Shown piece by piece: positions 47,213 through 56,750 of a DNA stretch of 64,000 bases. Under the pieces are notes generated by a model, which saw nothing but the letters and a program-made list of their open reading frames with translations, searched no databases and was not told the DNA's origin. The DNA is from UBA1240 sp045599185 (GTDB lineage Bacteria; Spirochaetota; Spirochaetia; Treponematales; Treponemataceae): contig JAZRVO010000032.1 in assembly GCA_045599185.1 (NCBI GenBank), forward strand, positions 65,225 to 129,224, given 5' to 3'. The position numbers and the translations under genes are program-made. How positions within the stretch are numbered: position 1 is the first letter of the stretch; each line of letters begins with the position of its first letter.

Positions 47213-49321
47213 ATGGCAGGTGGTAACGTTGGTTTAAGGCTGACCCTTGATGCCGGGCAGATGAAATCTCAAGTGTCGGACGTAACAAAGCAGATACAGC
47301 AGATGAACGAAGCTTTGAAAGAAGCTACAGAAGCTGGCGACTGGGGCAATGTTGCGGCGTTATCGTCTGCCATGTCTAATTTGCAGGACGCAAGAAGTTC
47401 AATGGCTTATCAAGCCCGAAGCGAAGAAGCGCAGGTTACCAAAGCAGCAAAAGAACAGCGGGCTGCAAATGCGAAACCCGGTAATACGATTGTTAATGCG
47501 GCAAACAATGCGCAGGGCTATGTGCAGACTTTTGCGCAGGGTAACTATGCAGGTGCGGCAATCAGTGGCATGAAAGGACTTGGCGGTTCTTTGCGCGATT
47601 TGGGCGGTGACGTTAACGGCGGCTTGGGAAAACTTTTAGGTTTCCTTGGTGTTGGCGGCTTGGTTGCTGGTGCGGCAATGGCTGGCGGTAAGGCTTTAAC
47701 AGACCAGTACGAAGCACAGCTGCCGGTAATTGACAGCTTTAACGCTTTGTACGGACATAATGTAGGCACAAACTCGTATAAAGAAAACTCGAATCAAGGT
47801 TTTGATTTTTATGCAAAAGCAGCAAAAGAATACGCAAAAGATACCGGTAAAAGCACAGCTGAATTCATGCAGTTATCGGGGAACCTTTCTCGTTATGGCA
47901 TTAGCAATGCCGATGCTGCTATGCGCAAAACACAGGACGATATTAAATGGGCAAATTATACCGGCGGTAATCTTGACTTAATTCAGCAGATAACAGGTAT
48001 GTCTTCGCGTTATGGCATGAAAGGCGATGCAATGCAGCAGGCTTATGCCGGTGTGAGAGTAACCGGGCTTGCAAAAGGGCAGACAGACGAGTTTCTTAAT
48101 TCCATGCTTAGGATAATGCAGGAAGGAATAAGCAGGGGTTTTGTGCTTGGTGCTGATGAAATTGCCGGTAACATGAATATGCTTTACAAATTGTCGGGCA
48201 ACAGTGCATTGTGGCAGGGCGAAAACGGCGCAAGCAGACTTTCTCAGATGAATAATGCTGTATCATCGGCTACGGCGTTAGAATCTACAGATGACATGAT
48301 TGTTTTCGGCGTTGCACAGCAGATGCTGGACGGTGTAAGCGTTGAAGACCGGCAGAAACTGTTTGGAATTGAAAACGCAACCGGCGGTTATACTGATATT
48401 TTGCAGTTAATGGAACACGGCATTAACGACCAAATGCTTAAAGGTATTTTTGACACAGTAGGTCAGCTTGACGGACAGGACGCAGACTCGCTGACCGGAC
48501 GGTTTAAGAGTATTTTTGAAGTAGGAAGTTACAGCGATGCCGCCGCAATTACCGGTATGTATAATACTTACCAAAAGGAAAAAGAAAATAACCCGGATTT
48601 TGATTTTAGTATTTATTCAAAGCAGATAAATAACCTTAAAACAGCACATGACTTTACTTCCGACCGTACAGAATCACAGAACGCAACTAATGTAATGGTT
48701 GAAACTGTTGCAAGAATGGGTATGGGCGTTGAAGACATTAAGCTTAAAGGCTTGCAGGAACTTAGTGGAATTTCCGGAAAGCTTGACAGCATTGTTGCTA
48801 AAATGCTTGTTGATAAAAACGAAATTAAAGAAGCCACAGAAGGGCTTTTTGGCAAGAGTGAAGGTAAGGCAAAAACTGCATTAAAAAACAAGCTTGTTGC
48901 GGATATGGAAAACCCGGAAACAAGAAACAGCGCAATGCAGGCTATTTCAATGTTGCAGGGCTTGAGTGAAGAACAGCAGGCTTATGCCAATTTAACCAAC
49001 CTGTTTAATGATACAGATAATATTTACAGCATTAAAGATGTTGTATTGCCCGAATGGTTTAAGGCAGATGAAAACGGAAGTTATGAAAATGCACTGTACG
49101 CTTATAGACAAAATGCCGGTTATTCTAAAAATGATTTTTACAGGGGTGTTATAGGTAATGCTATTAGTAAAGCAGAAGACAGTAAAAGTGAAGAAGGTAA
49201 GGTTATTACCATTAGCGAAGTACAGAGAATTGTTGATGCAATTAACGAATTGAAAGCTGTACAGACAGGAGAGCAAAACTGGCGTAATAATCAGACTGTA
49301 AACATTACTATTGAACAATAG
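47213..49321 (+). CDS. Tail tape measure protein
   Basis: The largest tail gene (702 aa), directly after the chaperone. The N-terminal helical region (GLRLTLDAGQMKSQVSDVTK, QIQQMNEALKEA), a hydrophobic Gly/Ala-rich membrane-active segment (GKLLGFLGVGGLVAGAAMAG, about residue 140-160) and long helical repeats are typical. It sets tail length and probably helps DNA pass the inner membrane. For a myovirus its length implies a modest tail. Confidence 0.88.
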   Translation: MAGGNVGLRLTLDAGQMKSQVSDVTKQIQQMNEALKEATEAGDWGNVAALSSAMSNLQDARSSMAYQARSEEAQVTKAAKEQRAANAKPGNTIVNAANNAQGYVQTFAQGNYAGAAISGMKGLGGSLRDLGGDVNGGLGKLLGFLGVGGLVAGAAMAGGKALTDQYEAQLPVIDSFNALYGHNVGTNSYKENSNQGFDFYAKAAKEYAKDTGKSTAEFMQLSGNLSRYGISNADAAMRKTQDDIKWANYTGGNLDLIQQITGMSSRYGMKGDAMQQAYAGVRVTGLAKGQTDEFLNSMLRIMQEGISRGFVLGADEIAGNMNMLYKLSGNSALWQGENGASRLSQMNNAVSSATALESTDDMIVFGVAQQMLDGVSVEDRQKLFGIENATGGYTDILQLMEHGINDQMLKGIFDTVGQLDGQDADSLTGRFKSIFEVGSYSDAAAITGMYNTYQKEKENNPDFDFSIYSKQINNLKTAHDFTSDRTESQNATNVMVETVARMGMGVEDIKLKGLQELSGISGKLDSIVAKMLVDKNEIKEATEGLFGKSEGKAKTALKNKLVADMENPETRNSAMQAISMLQGLSEEQQAYANLTNLFNDTDNIYSIKDVVLPEWFKADENGSYENALYAYRQNAGYSKNDFYRGVIGNAISKAEDSKSEEGKVITISEVQRIVDAINELKAVQTGEQNWRNNQTVNITIEQ

Positions 49322-49327
49322 TAAGAA

Positions 49328-49356
49328 TTGACAATAACACGCCGAGAAATTAAAAT
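49328..49356 (+). promoter_or_regulatory. Promoter of the baseplate operon
   Basis: Consensus TTGACA, 17 bases, TAAAAT, between tape measure and hub. The transcript would begin near 49363, at the base of a long hairpin. Confidence 0.6.
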
Positions 49357-49366
49357 CTAAGTATCG

Positions 49367-49424
49367 TTTGTACCATAAATAGACAGCGGTAAACAATGAC
49401 TATTCAACTATTTACTGGTACAAA
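49367..49424 (+). promoter_or_regulatory. Structured leader hairpin ending at the hub start codon
   Basis: TTTGTACCATAAATAG pairs with CTATTTACTGGTACAAA, 16 bp with a single bulged C, closing a 25-nt loop. The 3' arm abuts the ATG at 49425 and no SD precedes that ATG. The loop holds a short coupled reading frame (49396-49428). This suggests translational control. Confidence 0.6.
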
Positions 49425-49428
49425 ATGA
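49396..49428 (+). CDS. Possible leader peptide (10 aa) coupled to the hub gene
   Basis: ATG at 49396 encodes MTIQLFTGTK and stops at a TGA overlapping the hub ATG (ATGA). The preceding AGCGGTAAAC is a weak SD. Translating it would melt the hairpin and let ribosomes restart at the hub gene. Speculative, since the frame is so short. Confidence 0.3.
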   Translation: MTIQLFTGTK

Positions 49429-50846
49429 ACGAAAAACAGCTTTACAGCTTTGCACCTCAACATCGAATTGTTATTAAAGACCCGGAAACCGGGAACGAAA
49501 AATGTAGTTTCAATCCGCGCATCATTCATTCGCCATTACTTAGTTATTCTTTCTCTACAAATATTCAAGATACAAAAGGCAAGTTTTCTTTAACTTTCTA
49601 TCCCGATGAGTTTTTACCGGTAGAAAATGCAGCTGAATCTATTTACGAAAAAATACAGAAACTTGATATTGTTGAAATATACGAGATACTTTCTAGTCCG
49701 ATACTTGCGGAAAATGTACCGGCTTTTACCGGTATTGTTAAGGTAAAAAAATACGCTTCCCAATGTTCAGATAACAATACAAGCAGACGACTTGTTATAA
49801 GCGGTATAAGCGTTGCCGGGCTGGTAGACCAGTTTATCATCAATCTTGATTCTACGGCTTGTGCTGTTATGAAACAAGCACCGAATAACGATTATCTTCA
49901 AAAACGATTCACTATTAACAATCTTACATCAATAGACAGTTTGCCTACCATTGATATGGTTGCAAAAGATATGTGGAATAGTTTTGTTGAGGTTGCTACC
50001 TCTTATAAAGCAATAAGCACAATCAAAATAAAAGATTATCTTGACCGTTTTATCGGTGATAATCCTTTTGTTTTTGGAGATAATCCGCCAAAACTTAAAT
50101 ATCCGCTTGGCTGTGTTTTTCATGGGCAGGCTACAAATAACTTTTTTTCAATATTAGATACTATTGCGCCCGACCCGGTTTATGAAAAGTATGTTTTTCG
50201 GGATAAGAAAAGCGGCAAGATGCAGATTATGGTAAGGGAATCGCCGTTTGACATGGGGAAGGGTAAGTCGTGGGATAGTTTACCTTGCACTGAAATTACT
50301 AAAACCGATGTAAAAAGTTTTGACATTACAGAAACCGATAACGATGTTTACACGGTTTTTTTCAGTTATCTTGACGGCTATCCAATACAGGAAGACTACG
50401 CGCTCAAATTACAGGCAGCAGAAGCAATGCAGGACGGTTCTTTGTCTTACGATAAAGAAAAGTTTGGCATATATGGCTATAGACCGCTTTATGTGCATTT
50501 TAACGGCTATGCCAAAATTGCAGGGGAAGAAGATAATTCTACGCAGACTGTATTGCAAAAACTTAATGAGCGGTTATGTGAATGGTACAGTAAATTGCCG
50601 GATATGCTTTACGGTACAATTACAATAGTTGCTAAAGATGAAAATATGCCGGAAACTGGCGAAAAAATACGCTTTATGGGCGGTGAATTTTACGTTGAAG
50701 GTGTTGAACATAAATGGCAGAACGGCGGCAACACTGAAATAACTTTAATGGTGTCGCGCGGTGGTATTTATAATAACGGTAATTTTGAAAAATTTGATGA
50801 AATTTCCCAAAAATACCGCATGATTGAAACAAATGTAGAGAGATAA
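49425..50846 (+). CDS. Baseplate hub protein (gpD/gp44-like)
   Basis: This 473-residue protein has a beta-rich N-terminus (YSFSTNIQDTKGKFSLTFYP, IVEIYEILSSPI), a central domain (LVISGISVAGLVDQFIIN, FSILDTIAPDPVYEKYV) and a C-terminus (EKIRFMGGEFYVEGVEHKW) characteristic of late-control D/hub proteins. It joins tube to spike. It lacks its own SD; see the leader hairpin. Confidence 0.75.
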   Translation: MNEKQLYSFAPQHRIVIKDPETGNEKCSFNPRIIHSPLLSYSFSTNIQDTKGKFSLTFYPDEFLPVENAAESIYEKIQKLDIVEIYEILSSPILAENVPAFTGIVKVKKYASQCSDNNTSRRLVISGISVAGLVDQFIINLDSTACAVMKQAPNNDYLQKRFTINNLTSIDSLPTIDMVAKDMWNSFVEVATSYKAISTIKIKDYLDRFIGDNPFVFGDNPPKLKYPLGCVFHGQATNNFFSILDTIAPDPVYEKYVFRDKKSGKMQIMVRESPFDMGKGKSWDSLPCTEITKTDVKSFDITETDNDVYTVFFSYLDGYPIQEDYALKLQAAEAMQDGSLSYDKEKFGIYGYRPLYVHFNGYAKIAGEEDNSTQTVLQKLNERLCEWYSKLPDMLYGTITIVAKDENMPETGEKIRFMGGEFYVEGVEHKWQNGGNTEITLMVSRGGIYNNGNFEKFDEISQKYRMIETNVER

Positions 50847-50849
50847 AAA

Positions 50850-51698
50850 ATGTTTGACAATATAAACGTTAATTTTTCAAAGCCTAAAAAACCGCAGCAA
50901 CAGACGTTTGAAATCAGTACGCCGTTTGATAACCGTTTTGGTTTTTGGGGAACAGTAACGGCTGTACACCCGGAAGAGTGTACTGTAAATGTTCGCATGG
51001 ACACAGGAAGAGAACTTGAAGGCTTGCGTGTTGCGAGCTTTGAATGGGTTTATAAAAACGATGATAAAGATTTTTTAAGCGGAGAAAGACATTTGCCGCC
51101 GGTTGACAGTTTTGTTTTCTGTTTAATGCCTAACGGTTCGCCGTCAAGTTCTTTCGTTTTGTGTTCCGGCTTTGCTAAGCAGGCGGCAATACACGATTAC
51201 TACAAAGACAAAGAAAAAGAAAAGGAAAATGAACGGATTGAATTATCCGGCTGGCGGAAAACAACCAATATAGAAAACGGCACAAAAACAATTTGGAACA
51301 AGCCGCAGGAAGATAAGAAAACTATAACAGTTGTTATTGACCACGAAAATGAAGGTGATGAAAAAATCAATATTGTTGTGCATGGGCATGAGATAACCGT
51401 TGAAAAAGAGTTTATTGAAATTAAAACAGACGAAAAGAAAGTTTTGATTGATACCGGTAAAGATACTTTTTGCCTTGACGGTGACATTGATTTAATGGTT
51501 AAGGAAAAAGAACTGCTGAAAATTGGCAACAGCATAGGAACTTTAGGAAGCCTTTTTGACGAATTATGTGAAGCGTTGCTTGCCTTTTATACTAATTCGG
51601 CTTTTGCACCAATGACCCACAAGCATAAGGCTAAAATGTGGGCTTATGAGTTCATTAAGCCATTGCAGGAAAAAGCTGCAAGGATATTGAGGAAGTAA
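50850..51698 (+). CDS. Baseplate spike protein (gpV-like)
   Basis: The 282-residue protein starts with an OB-like domain (FGFWGTVTAVHPEECTVNVR, HLPPVDSFVFCLMPNG) then repetitive beta-strands (ITVVIDHENEGDEKINIVVH, ITVEKEFIEIKTDEKKVLI) suited to a beta-helical membrane-piercing spike, and ends THKHKAKMWAYEF. The H-x-H pair could bind a tip metal. Position after the hub fits. Confidence 0.75.
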   Translation: MFDNINVNFSKPKKPQQQTFEISTPFDNRFGFWGTVTAVHPEECTVNVRMDTGRELEGLRVASFEWVYKNDDKDFLSGERHLPPVDSFVFCLMPNGSPSSSFVLCSGFAKQAAIHDYYKDKEKEKENERIELSGWRKTTNIENGTKTIWNKPQEDKKTITVVIDHENEGDEKINIVVHGHEITVEKEFIEIKTDEKKVLIDTGKDTFCLDGDIDLMVKEKELLKIGNSIGTLGSLFDELCEALLAFYTNSAFAPMTHKHKAKMWAYEFIKPLQEKAARILRK

Positions 51699-51701
51699 AG
51701 C

Positions 51702-53606
51702 ATGGCAATTATAAACGAACGTTACTGGAAAAAAGCCTATATGCTTGAGTTCCTTGAAAATGGCATTTCTCAAGAAGTTTTCACTTTTTCCGTACCGCCG
51801 GAAAACGAAGAACTGGACTTTCCGCAGCGCATTTCTGAAACTAAGACTTTCGGCGGTGTTGTTTTTGATGATTACGGCAATGACACGCTTCATATAACCC
51901 TAAGCGGTTCTACCGTAAACGAAGAAAAAAAATATATTTACCGGGGAAAACAGCAGGCTTTGTATTTAACCGGGGAAAAAGAAATATTTTATTTGCAGAA
52001 ATTACTGGAAAAATGGGGTGATTTTTCAAAAATCCCGACAAAAGCCGTTTATTTGTATGACCTGTCAAAATCATCGGCTTTAACAACCTTGACCGGCGTT
52101 GCGACAAAATCGTACTGGCGCGTATACATTAAAGACTTGAAAATTAAACGTTCCAAAGACAAGCCTTTTACTTACAATTACACCCTTGATATGTTTGCCG
52201 TGAATACTAATCACAATAAATTTCCGGCTAAGTTTGACGAGTTTGCAGAACTTGCAGAAAAAGTACAGGCAGGTGTTGAAAAGGTTCAGAATATTTTGAA
52301 CAAGGTTGAATACGTTGCCGATGTTGCGGACACGATTTTGATAAAAGCAATGGAGATTAAAAACAAGGTAAAAAGCAAAAAATCGCTGGAAAAAATAGCC
52401 GTAAGTGCTGACAGTCCGCTTAGGTTATTAACCGGCGAAACTAACAATCAGATTTACAATATTACTAAAGATTTGCAGCATTTTGCAGGCATATTCAGCG
52501 ATGTGGCACAGGGCTTTAAGAATGATTATAAGTTGAGCAAAACCTACAAGGGAGAAAAACATACCGTCACTTTTGAAACCAACGGCGGTTCTACGGTTTT
52601 GCCGGAAACTGTCATTTTTTTGAATGAAGTAGAAAAACCGGCAGACCCGGAAAAGAAATATCACGTTTTTAAGGGCTGGTTTACTGATGAAGAATGTACG
52701 CAGCTTTATAATTTTGACAGCGAAGTAACGGCTGATTTTACGCTTTATGCCAAATGGGAAAGAATTACGGTAGTTGTTACTTTTGAGCCGGTAAATGGCA
52801 GGGAATCTTTTTACCGTGAAATTTCATTAGGTGATTGTGTTGAAATACCGGTTAGCCCGGAACGGAAAAACTATATTTTTCAAGGCTGGTATTTGGAAAA
52901 AAGCGCAGAAAATGCGTTTAATTTTGAAACACCTATAACAGAAGATTTGAAACTATATGCAGGCTGGAAGCTGGGCTATGTGGTTGATTTTGACAGTTGC
53001 GGCGGTAGTCCGGTAGAAACACAGACAATTTATAAAAATAAGCTTGTTATTTATCCATTGACACCAACTAGAAGGAATCACCAGTTTGCAGGCTGGCATA
53101 CTGACAGTGATTGTACAAAGCTTTTTAATTTTGCACATAAAGTAACTGACAGCATGACACTTTTTGCCAAATGGGTTCAGTTTGCAAATAACGTTCATTT
53201 TGAAAGTTACGGCGGTTCGGACGTTGCGCCGCAATATATCAATTTTGGAGAAATGATTACAAAACCGGAAAACCCGACAAAAACAGGTTTTACTTTTGTT
53301 TTTTGGTGTGATGATAAAAACGCTTCTAACGAGTTCAATTTTGAAACGCCTGTTTATGAAGCGTGCACATTATATGCTAGGTGGTCTCAAAACATTTATA
53401 CCGTACAGTTTGAATCGAACGGCGGTTCAAGTGTTCCAAAGGCAGAATTACATTACGGTGATTTGGTGATTTTTCCGGAAAGACCGGAAAAAGAGGGCTT
53501 TGTTTTTGATAAATGGTGTACTGATGAGGAATTAACGGAAGAGTTTAATTTTGATGAGCCGATTACCGGCAATCGGGTTTTGTATGCCAAATGGTTTGGA
53601 GTTTAA
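51702..53606 (+). CDS. Baseplate protein with five Listeria-Bacteroides (InlB B-type) repeats
   Basis: Residues 1-165 are a phage baseplate/LysM-adaptor-like domain (LEFLENGISQEVFTFSVPPE, KSYWRVYIKDLKIKRSKDK), followed by a helical linker. Residues about 285-634 hold five beta-grasp repeats, each with V-F-(S/T/E)-x-GG, KP--P, F-GW-(T/L)---C and YAKW (for example HTVTFETNGGSTVLPETV and VQFESNGGSSVPKAELHYG). Such repeats occur in bacterial surface adhesins, so the baseplate may bind host or matrix polymers. Fusion to a baseplate protein is unusual. Confidence 0.82.
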   Translation: MAIINERYWKKAYMLEFLENGISQEVFTFSVPPENEELDFPQRISETKTFGGVVFDDYGNDTLHITLSGSTVNEEKKYIYRGKQQALYLTGEKEIFYLQKLLEKWGDFSKIPTKAVYLYDLSKSSALTTLTGVATKSYWRVYIKDLKIKRSKDKPFTYNYTLDMFAVNTNHNKFPAKFDEFAELAEKVQAGVEKVQNILNKVEYVADVADTILIKAMEIKNKVKSKKSLEKIAVSADSPLRLLTGETNNQIYNITKDLQHFAGIFSDVAQGFKNDYKLSKTYKGEKHTVTFETNGGSTVLPETVIFLNEVEKPADPEKKYHVFKGWFTDEECTQLYNFDSEVTADFTLYAKWERITVVVTFEPVNGRESFYREISLGDCVEIPVSPERKNYIFQGWYLEKSAENAFNFETPITEDLKLYAGWKLGYVVDFDSCGGSPVETQTIYKNKLVIYPLTPTRRNHQFAGWHTDSDCTKLFNFAHKVTDSMTLFAKWVQFANNVHFESYGGSDVAPQYINFGEMITKPENPTKTGFTFVFWCDDKNASNEFNFETPVYEACTLYARWSQNIYTVQFESNGGSSVPKAELHYGDLVIFPERPEKEGFVFDKWCTDEELTEEFNFDEPITGNRVLYAKWFGV

Positions 53607-53608
53607 GA

Positions 53609-54340
53609 ATGGAAGATACCGAAAACGACATTCAAGACAGACTGATAGCAGAGCTTTATGACATTGATGACAACGTAAATAAAATGAAGAAGCTTGCAAA
53701 AGAAACTTATGCAAACAGTGAAACTATTATTTATGTTGATGAAAACGGCAACGATGCAAGCGTAATTGTTTATGACCATAGAAACATGATTTGGAAAAGT
53801 TCAGATACTTTTGACGCTATAGCGGAAAAAGAATATGGTGACGCTTCTTACGGTGCTTTGCTTGCTTATTACAACGGCATTAAAAAAGAGTTTGAAATTG
53901 AAGCAGGTACAAAAATAAAGCTGCCAATTTTTACTAAAGATAAAAATATTCTTGAAAACAAGGTTTACTATCCGCCGATGCAGAAAGAACTTTATGGCAG
54001 GGATATTGCGATTGATGATGAAGGGAATATTAAGACTTTCGGCGGTGATTTTGGCGTTATTTCAGACAAGTTGAATCTTGCACAAGGGTTGATTAACCGA
54101 TTGACTACAGCTTTTACACGCAGAATAAGGCTTACTTCTTACGGTATTCGTGCCGGAATTGGAGAACCGGCGGTTGTTAAAAGTTACGTTTTAAGTTCAG
54201 TTGAACAGACTGTACTTGCAGACCCAAGAGTTGCAGAAGTTACGGAAATTAACCTTGAAGGTAACGGCGATAAAATGACGGTTAGTGTGCTGTACATTGA
54301 CCGTAATAATATAACAGGAAAAGCTTCGGGAGATTTTTGA
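53609..54340 (+). CDS. Baseplate wedge protein: LysM-like plus gp25/gpW-like domains
   Basis: The ATG at 53609 is preceded by TTGGAG and overlaps nothing. Residues about 55-110 (MIWKSSDTFDAIAEKEYGD, EAGTKIKLPIF) resemble a phage LysM/gpX module. The second half (LNLAQGLINRLTTAFTRRI, RAGIGEPAVV, VEQTVLADPRVAEVTEINL) matches the gp25/gpW wedge lysozyme-like fold. Fusion of the two is seen in some myophages. It precedes gpJ. Confidence 0.75.
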   Translation: MEDTENDIQDRLIAELYDIDDNVNKMKKLAKETYANSETIIYVDENGNDASVIVYDHRNMIWKSSDTFDAIAEKEYGDASYGALLAYYNGIKKEFEIEAGTKIKLPIFTKDKNILENKVYYPPMQKELYGRDIAIDDEGNIKTFGGDFGVISDKLNLAQGLINRLTTAFTRRIRLTSYGIRAGIGEPAVVKSYVLSSVEQTVLADPRVAEVTEINLEGNGDKMTVSVLYIDRNNITGKASGDF

Positions 54341-54341
54341 A

Positions 54342-55415
54342 ATGATTAGGCGTTATAAAGAAATAATGGGATCTGCAATTGCTAATATGGTAGCAAAGCA
54401 GGATAAGATAACAGATTTTAACGAGGGCAGTATTGCCCATACGGTTTTAGACACTTTCTCACGATTGTTAGAGCGTGCCTATGTGTCAATTAGACAGGGA
54501 TATACGGAAGCTTTGCGCCTTATTCCTTTTATGCTTTTCGGCTTTAAGCGGAAAGAAGGTTCTTACGCAACAGGCAGTATTATTTTTAAGCGGACAGAAG
54601 CTTTTGAAAAAGCTACGTTAATTTCTAAAGGGGTAAAAGTTTCCTGTGACGGTCTTGTTTATCAGACGACTAAAGCAGGTACTATTGAGCCGGGAAATAT
54701 ACTTTCCAGCCCTATACCGATTATTGCAGAAAAACCGGGTGTAAATTATAACGTTGCCGCTGGTATGGTTACTGTCATTGACAGTGCAATTCCCGGCGAA
54801 GTAGTTGAATGTTATAACGAAGTAGCATTAACCGGCGGTGCTGATGCAGAAACAACCGCCGAAGTTGATGAACGTTTTAAGGCGAAAATTAACAGTTATG
54901 CAGGTACAAGCACATGGGCTATTAAGAGCGCAACACTTGAACTTGACTGCGTGCGTTCATGCGCAATACAGGAACACGCTCCGCCGCTGAAAGACGTTTA
55001 TAACTTGACTATTTATGTCGAGGATGGTTCGGGTGCGGCAAGTAATGAAGTAATTGAAAAAGTGAAAAAAGAAATAGAGGGAGATTCAAATACTTGCGGA
55101 CACCTTGCACCAGGTATCAATATTCGGGTTAAAGCACCCAAAGTAGTGCCGGTTGATTTTGATGTAACGGCAACGGTTTACAGAACTGACAGGGGTTTTG
55201 CCCAAAGTGAAATTTCCAAAGTAATTGCAGAATATACAAACGGCTTGATTATCGGTAAGCCGGTAATCATTTCAGAATTGATTAACCGAATTATTTCAAT
55301 CAAGTATGTACACGATGTTACTGTTAACAGTCCGGCTATGAATGTTGAGCCTACTTCGGAAGGTATTTGCCGGTTTAACAGTGCGGTTGTAGATGTTGCA
55401 GAAGACCGGAGCTAA
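54342..55415 (+). CDS. Baseplate assembly protein J
   Basis: This 357-residue protein has clear gpJ features: DFNEGSIAHTVLDTFSRLLE, ALRLIPFMLFGFKRKEGSYA, GNILSSPIPIIAEKPGVNYN, ALTGGADAETTAEVDERFKA and VVIISELINRIISIKYVHDV-like end. It builds the baseplate wedge rim. SD is weak, but translation is coupled to the preceding gene (one base between). Confidence 0.9.
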   Translation: MIRRYKEIMGSAIANMVAKQDKITDFNEGSIAHTVLDTFSRLLERAYVSIRQGYTEALRLIPFMLFGFKRKEGSYATGSIIFKRTEAFEKATLISKGVKVSCDGLVYQTTKAGTIEPGNILSSPIPIIAEKPGVNYNVAAGMVTVIDSAIPGEVVECYNEVALTGGADAETTAEVDERFKAKINSYAGTSTWAIKSATLELDCVRSCAIQEHAPPLKDVYNLTIYVEDGSGAASNEVIEKVKKEIEGDSNTCGHLAPGINIRVKAPKVVPVDFDVTATVYRTDRGFAQSEISKVIAEYTNGLIIGKPVIISELINRIISIKYVHDVTVNSPAMNVEPTSEGICRFNSAVVDVAEDRS

Positions 55416-55418
55416 AAA

Positions 55419-56750
55419 ATGAACGGTGTTAATTCTATAGGTGATTTTATCCGGTCTGTTTTTTCCTCAAGAATTTCTAGGCAGAATGAAGTTTTTAAGG
55501 CTTTATTGGCGGATAAAGAATATGAAGACGGCACAATGGAGAGTCTGTTTAAGGATATGTATGTATCTATAGACAGGTGGGGTAATAGTGACGTTTATAC
55601 TCAATACGGCGAGCAGTTAGACCGTACTTTTGAATATTTTTCCGGCTTAAACAGAATGTTTGAGGAGCAGGATAAAGACTGGAGCTTTAGGAACTGGCTG
55701 ATTTTTACTCGTACTGGCGATGATTTATGGGGTGACTACTGGAACTGTTTAAGAGTTCTGAGAACGTATTTTGGCACTAAATATGTTTATATTGTCAATA
55801 ATACTGATGACATGGAATACAACCTTATACAGAATCATGATTTTGAACATGAAGAAATATGGGAAATTTCCGGCAGCTGCGAATATTCGCGCCGGGCTAG
55901 GTTTAGCGAGTGTAACGGTATTCTGTTTCACGACACTGCAAGCATGAAGCAGACCTGTGAAATTGAAACCGACAAGGCGTATTTTCTGCATTTTTTCTTG
56001 GAAGGTAAAATAAATGTAAGCATTGTGTCGGGTGACGGCAGATACTGGAATAAAGACAGCGGCGAGTTTGGTGAATGGTTAAACGAAAAAACAACGGTTA
56101 CTTTTGATTGCGATGACTGGGATAATTGCAGTTTGTGTTTTTGGGCAGATGATAACTCAACTGTTACAATTTGCTTTGAATATGCAGGAGATGAAGCCTG
56201 TATTGACTATGTGCGAATGTTTAAGAAATTGCCTTATCCGACTTTTACGGTTATAGGAATGCTTAACGGTGTATATACTGGCGAAACGGCAAGCCTTGCA
56301 CCGTACAGAGACGACCCGGCATATAGACCCGATTTTGATTTATTCGGCTATCAGCAGGCAGGGCTTGACGACCGCGACCCGGAAAAGCAGATAAATTATG
56401 ACAATGCCGATTATTCGGACAATTCGGCACTGGTAAAGAACGAGAGCCCGGCGGTTGTTAAAGGACAGGACAGTATAAGAGATGACGGCGAGTATAAAGA
56501 AAACGCCTATGCTGATTATTTTAATGAATCCGATATTTTGGCAGGCACAACGCCTTACCATAAAGATGATTTTACGCCAATTGATTATGAAATTGCGAGT
56601 TATTGGAATCAAGCCTTTATTTATGGTGCTGGCGGTATTCGTTCAAAATCGGCTTATGATGAATTGATTGAGTACATAAAAGCAGCAGGAACTAAATATT
56701 TTACGGAAATGCTTATACGAGAAGGGGAAGAACTTGACTCTACAGAATAA
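55419..56750 (+). CDS. Tail protein with carbohydrate-binding-like insert
   Basis: This 443-residue protein sits where gpI is expected. The N-terminal 110 residues (GDFIRSVFSSRISRQNEVF, WSFRNWLIFTRTGDDLWGDY) may be the gpI-like anchor. Residues about 125-265 (NLIQNHDFEHEEIWEISGS, YFLHFFLEGKINVSIVSGDG) resemble a jelly-roll carbohydrate-binding module. The C-terminus is Asp/Tyr-rich. Likely a wedge/fibre connector that touches cell-surface glycans. Confidence 0.6.
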   Translation: MNGVNSIGDFIRSVFSSRISRQNEVFKALLADKEYEDGTMESLFKDMYVSIDRWGNSDVYTQYGEQLDRTFEYFSGLNRMFEEQDKDWSFRNWLIFTRTGDDLWGDYWNCLRVLRTYFGTKYVYIVNNTDDMEYNLIQNHDFEHEEIWEISGSCEYSRRARFSECNGILFHDTASMKQTCEIETDKAYFLHFFLEGKINVSIVSGDGRYWNKDSGEFGEWLNEKTTVTFDCDDWDNCSLCFWADDNSTVTICFEYAGDEACIDYVRMFKKLPYPTFTVIGMLNGVYTGETASLAPYRDDPAYRPDFDLFGYQQAGLDDRDPEKQINYDNADYSDNSALVKNESPAVVKGQDSIRDDGEYKENAYADYFNESDILAGTTPYHKDDFTPIDYEIASYWNQAFIYGAGGIRSKSAYDELIEYIKAAGTKYFTEMLIREGEELDSTE

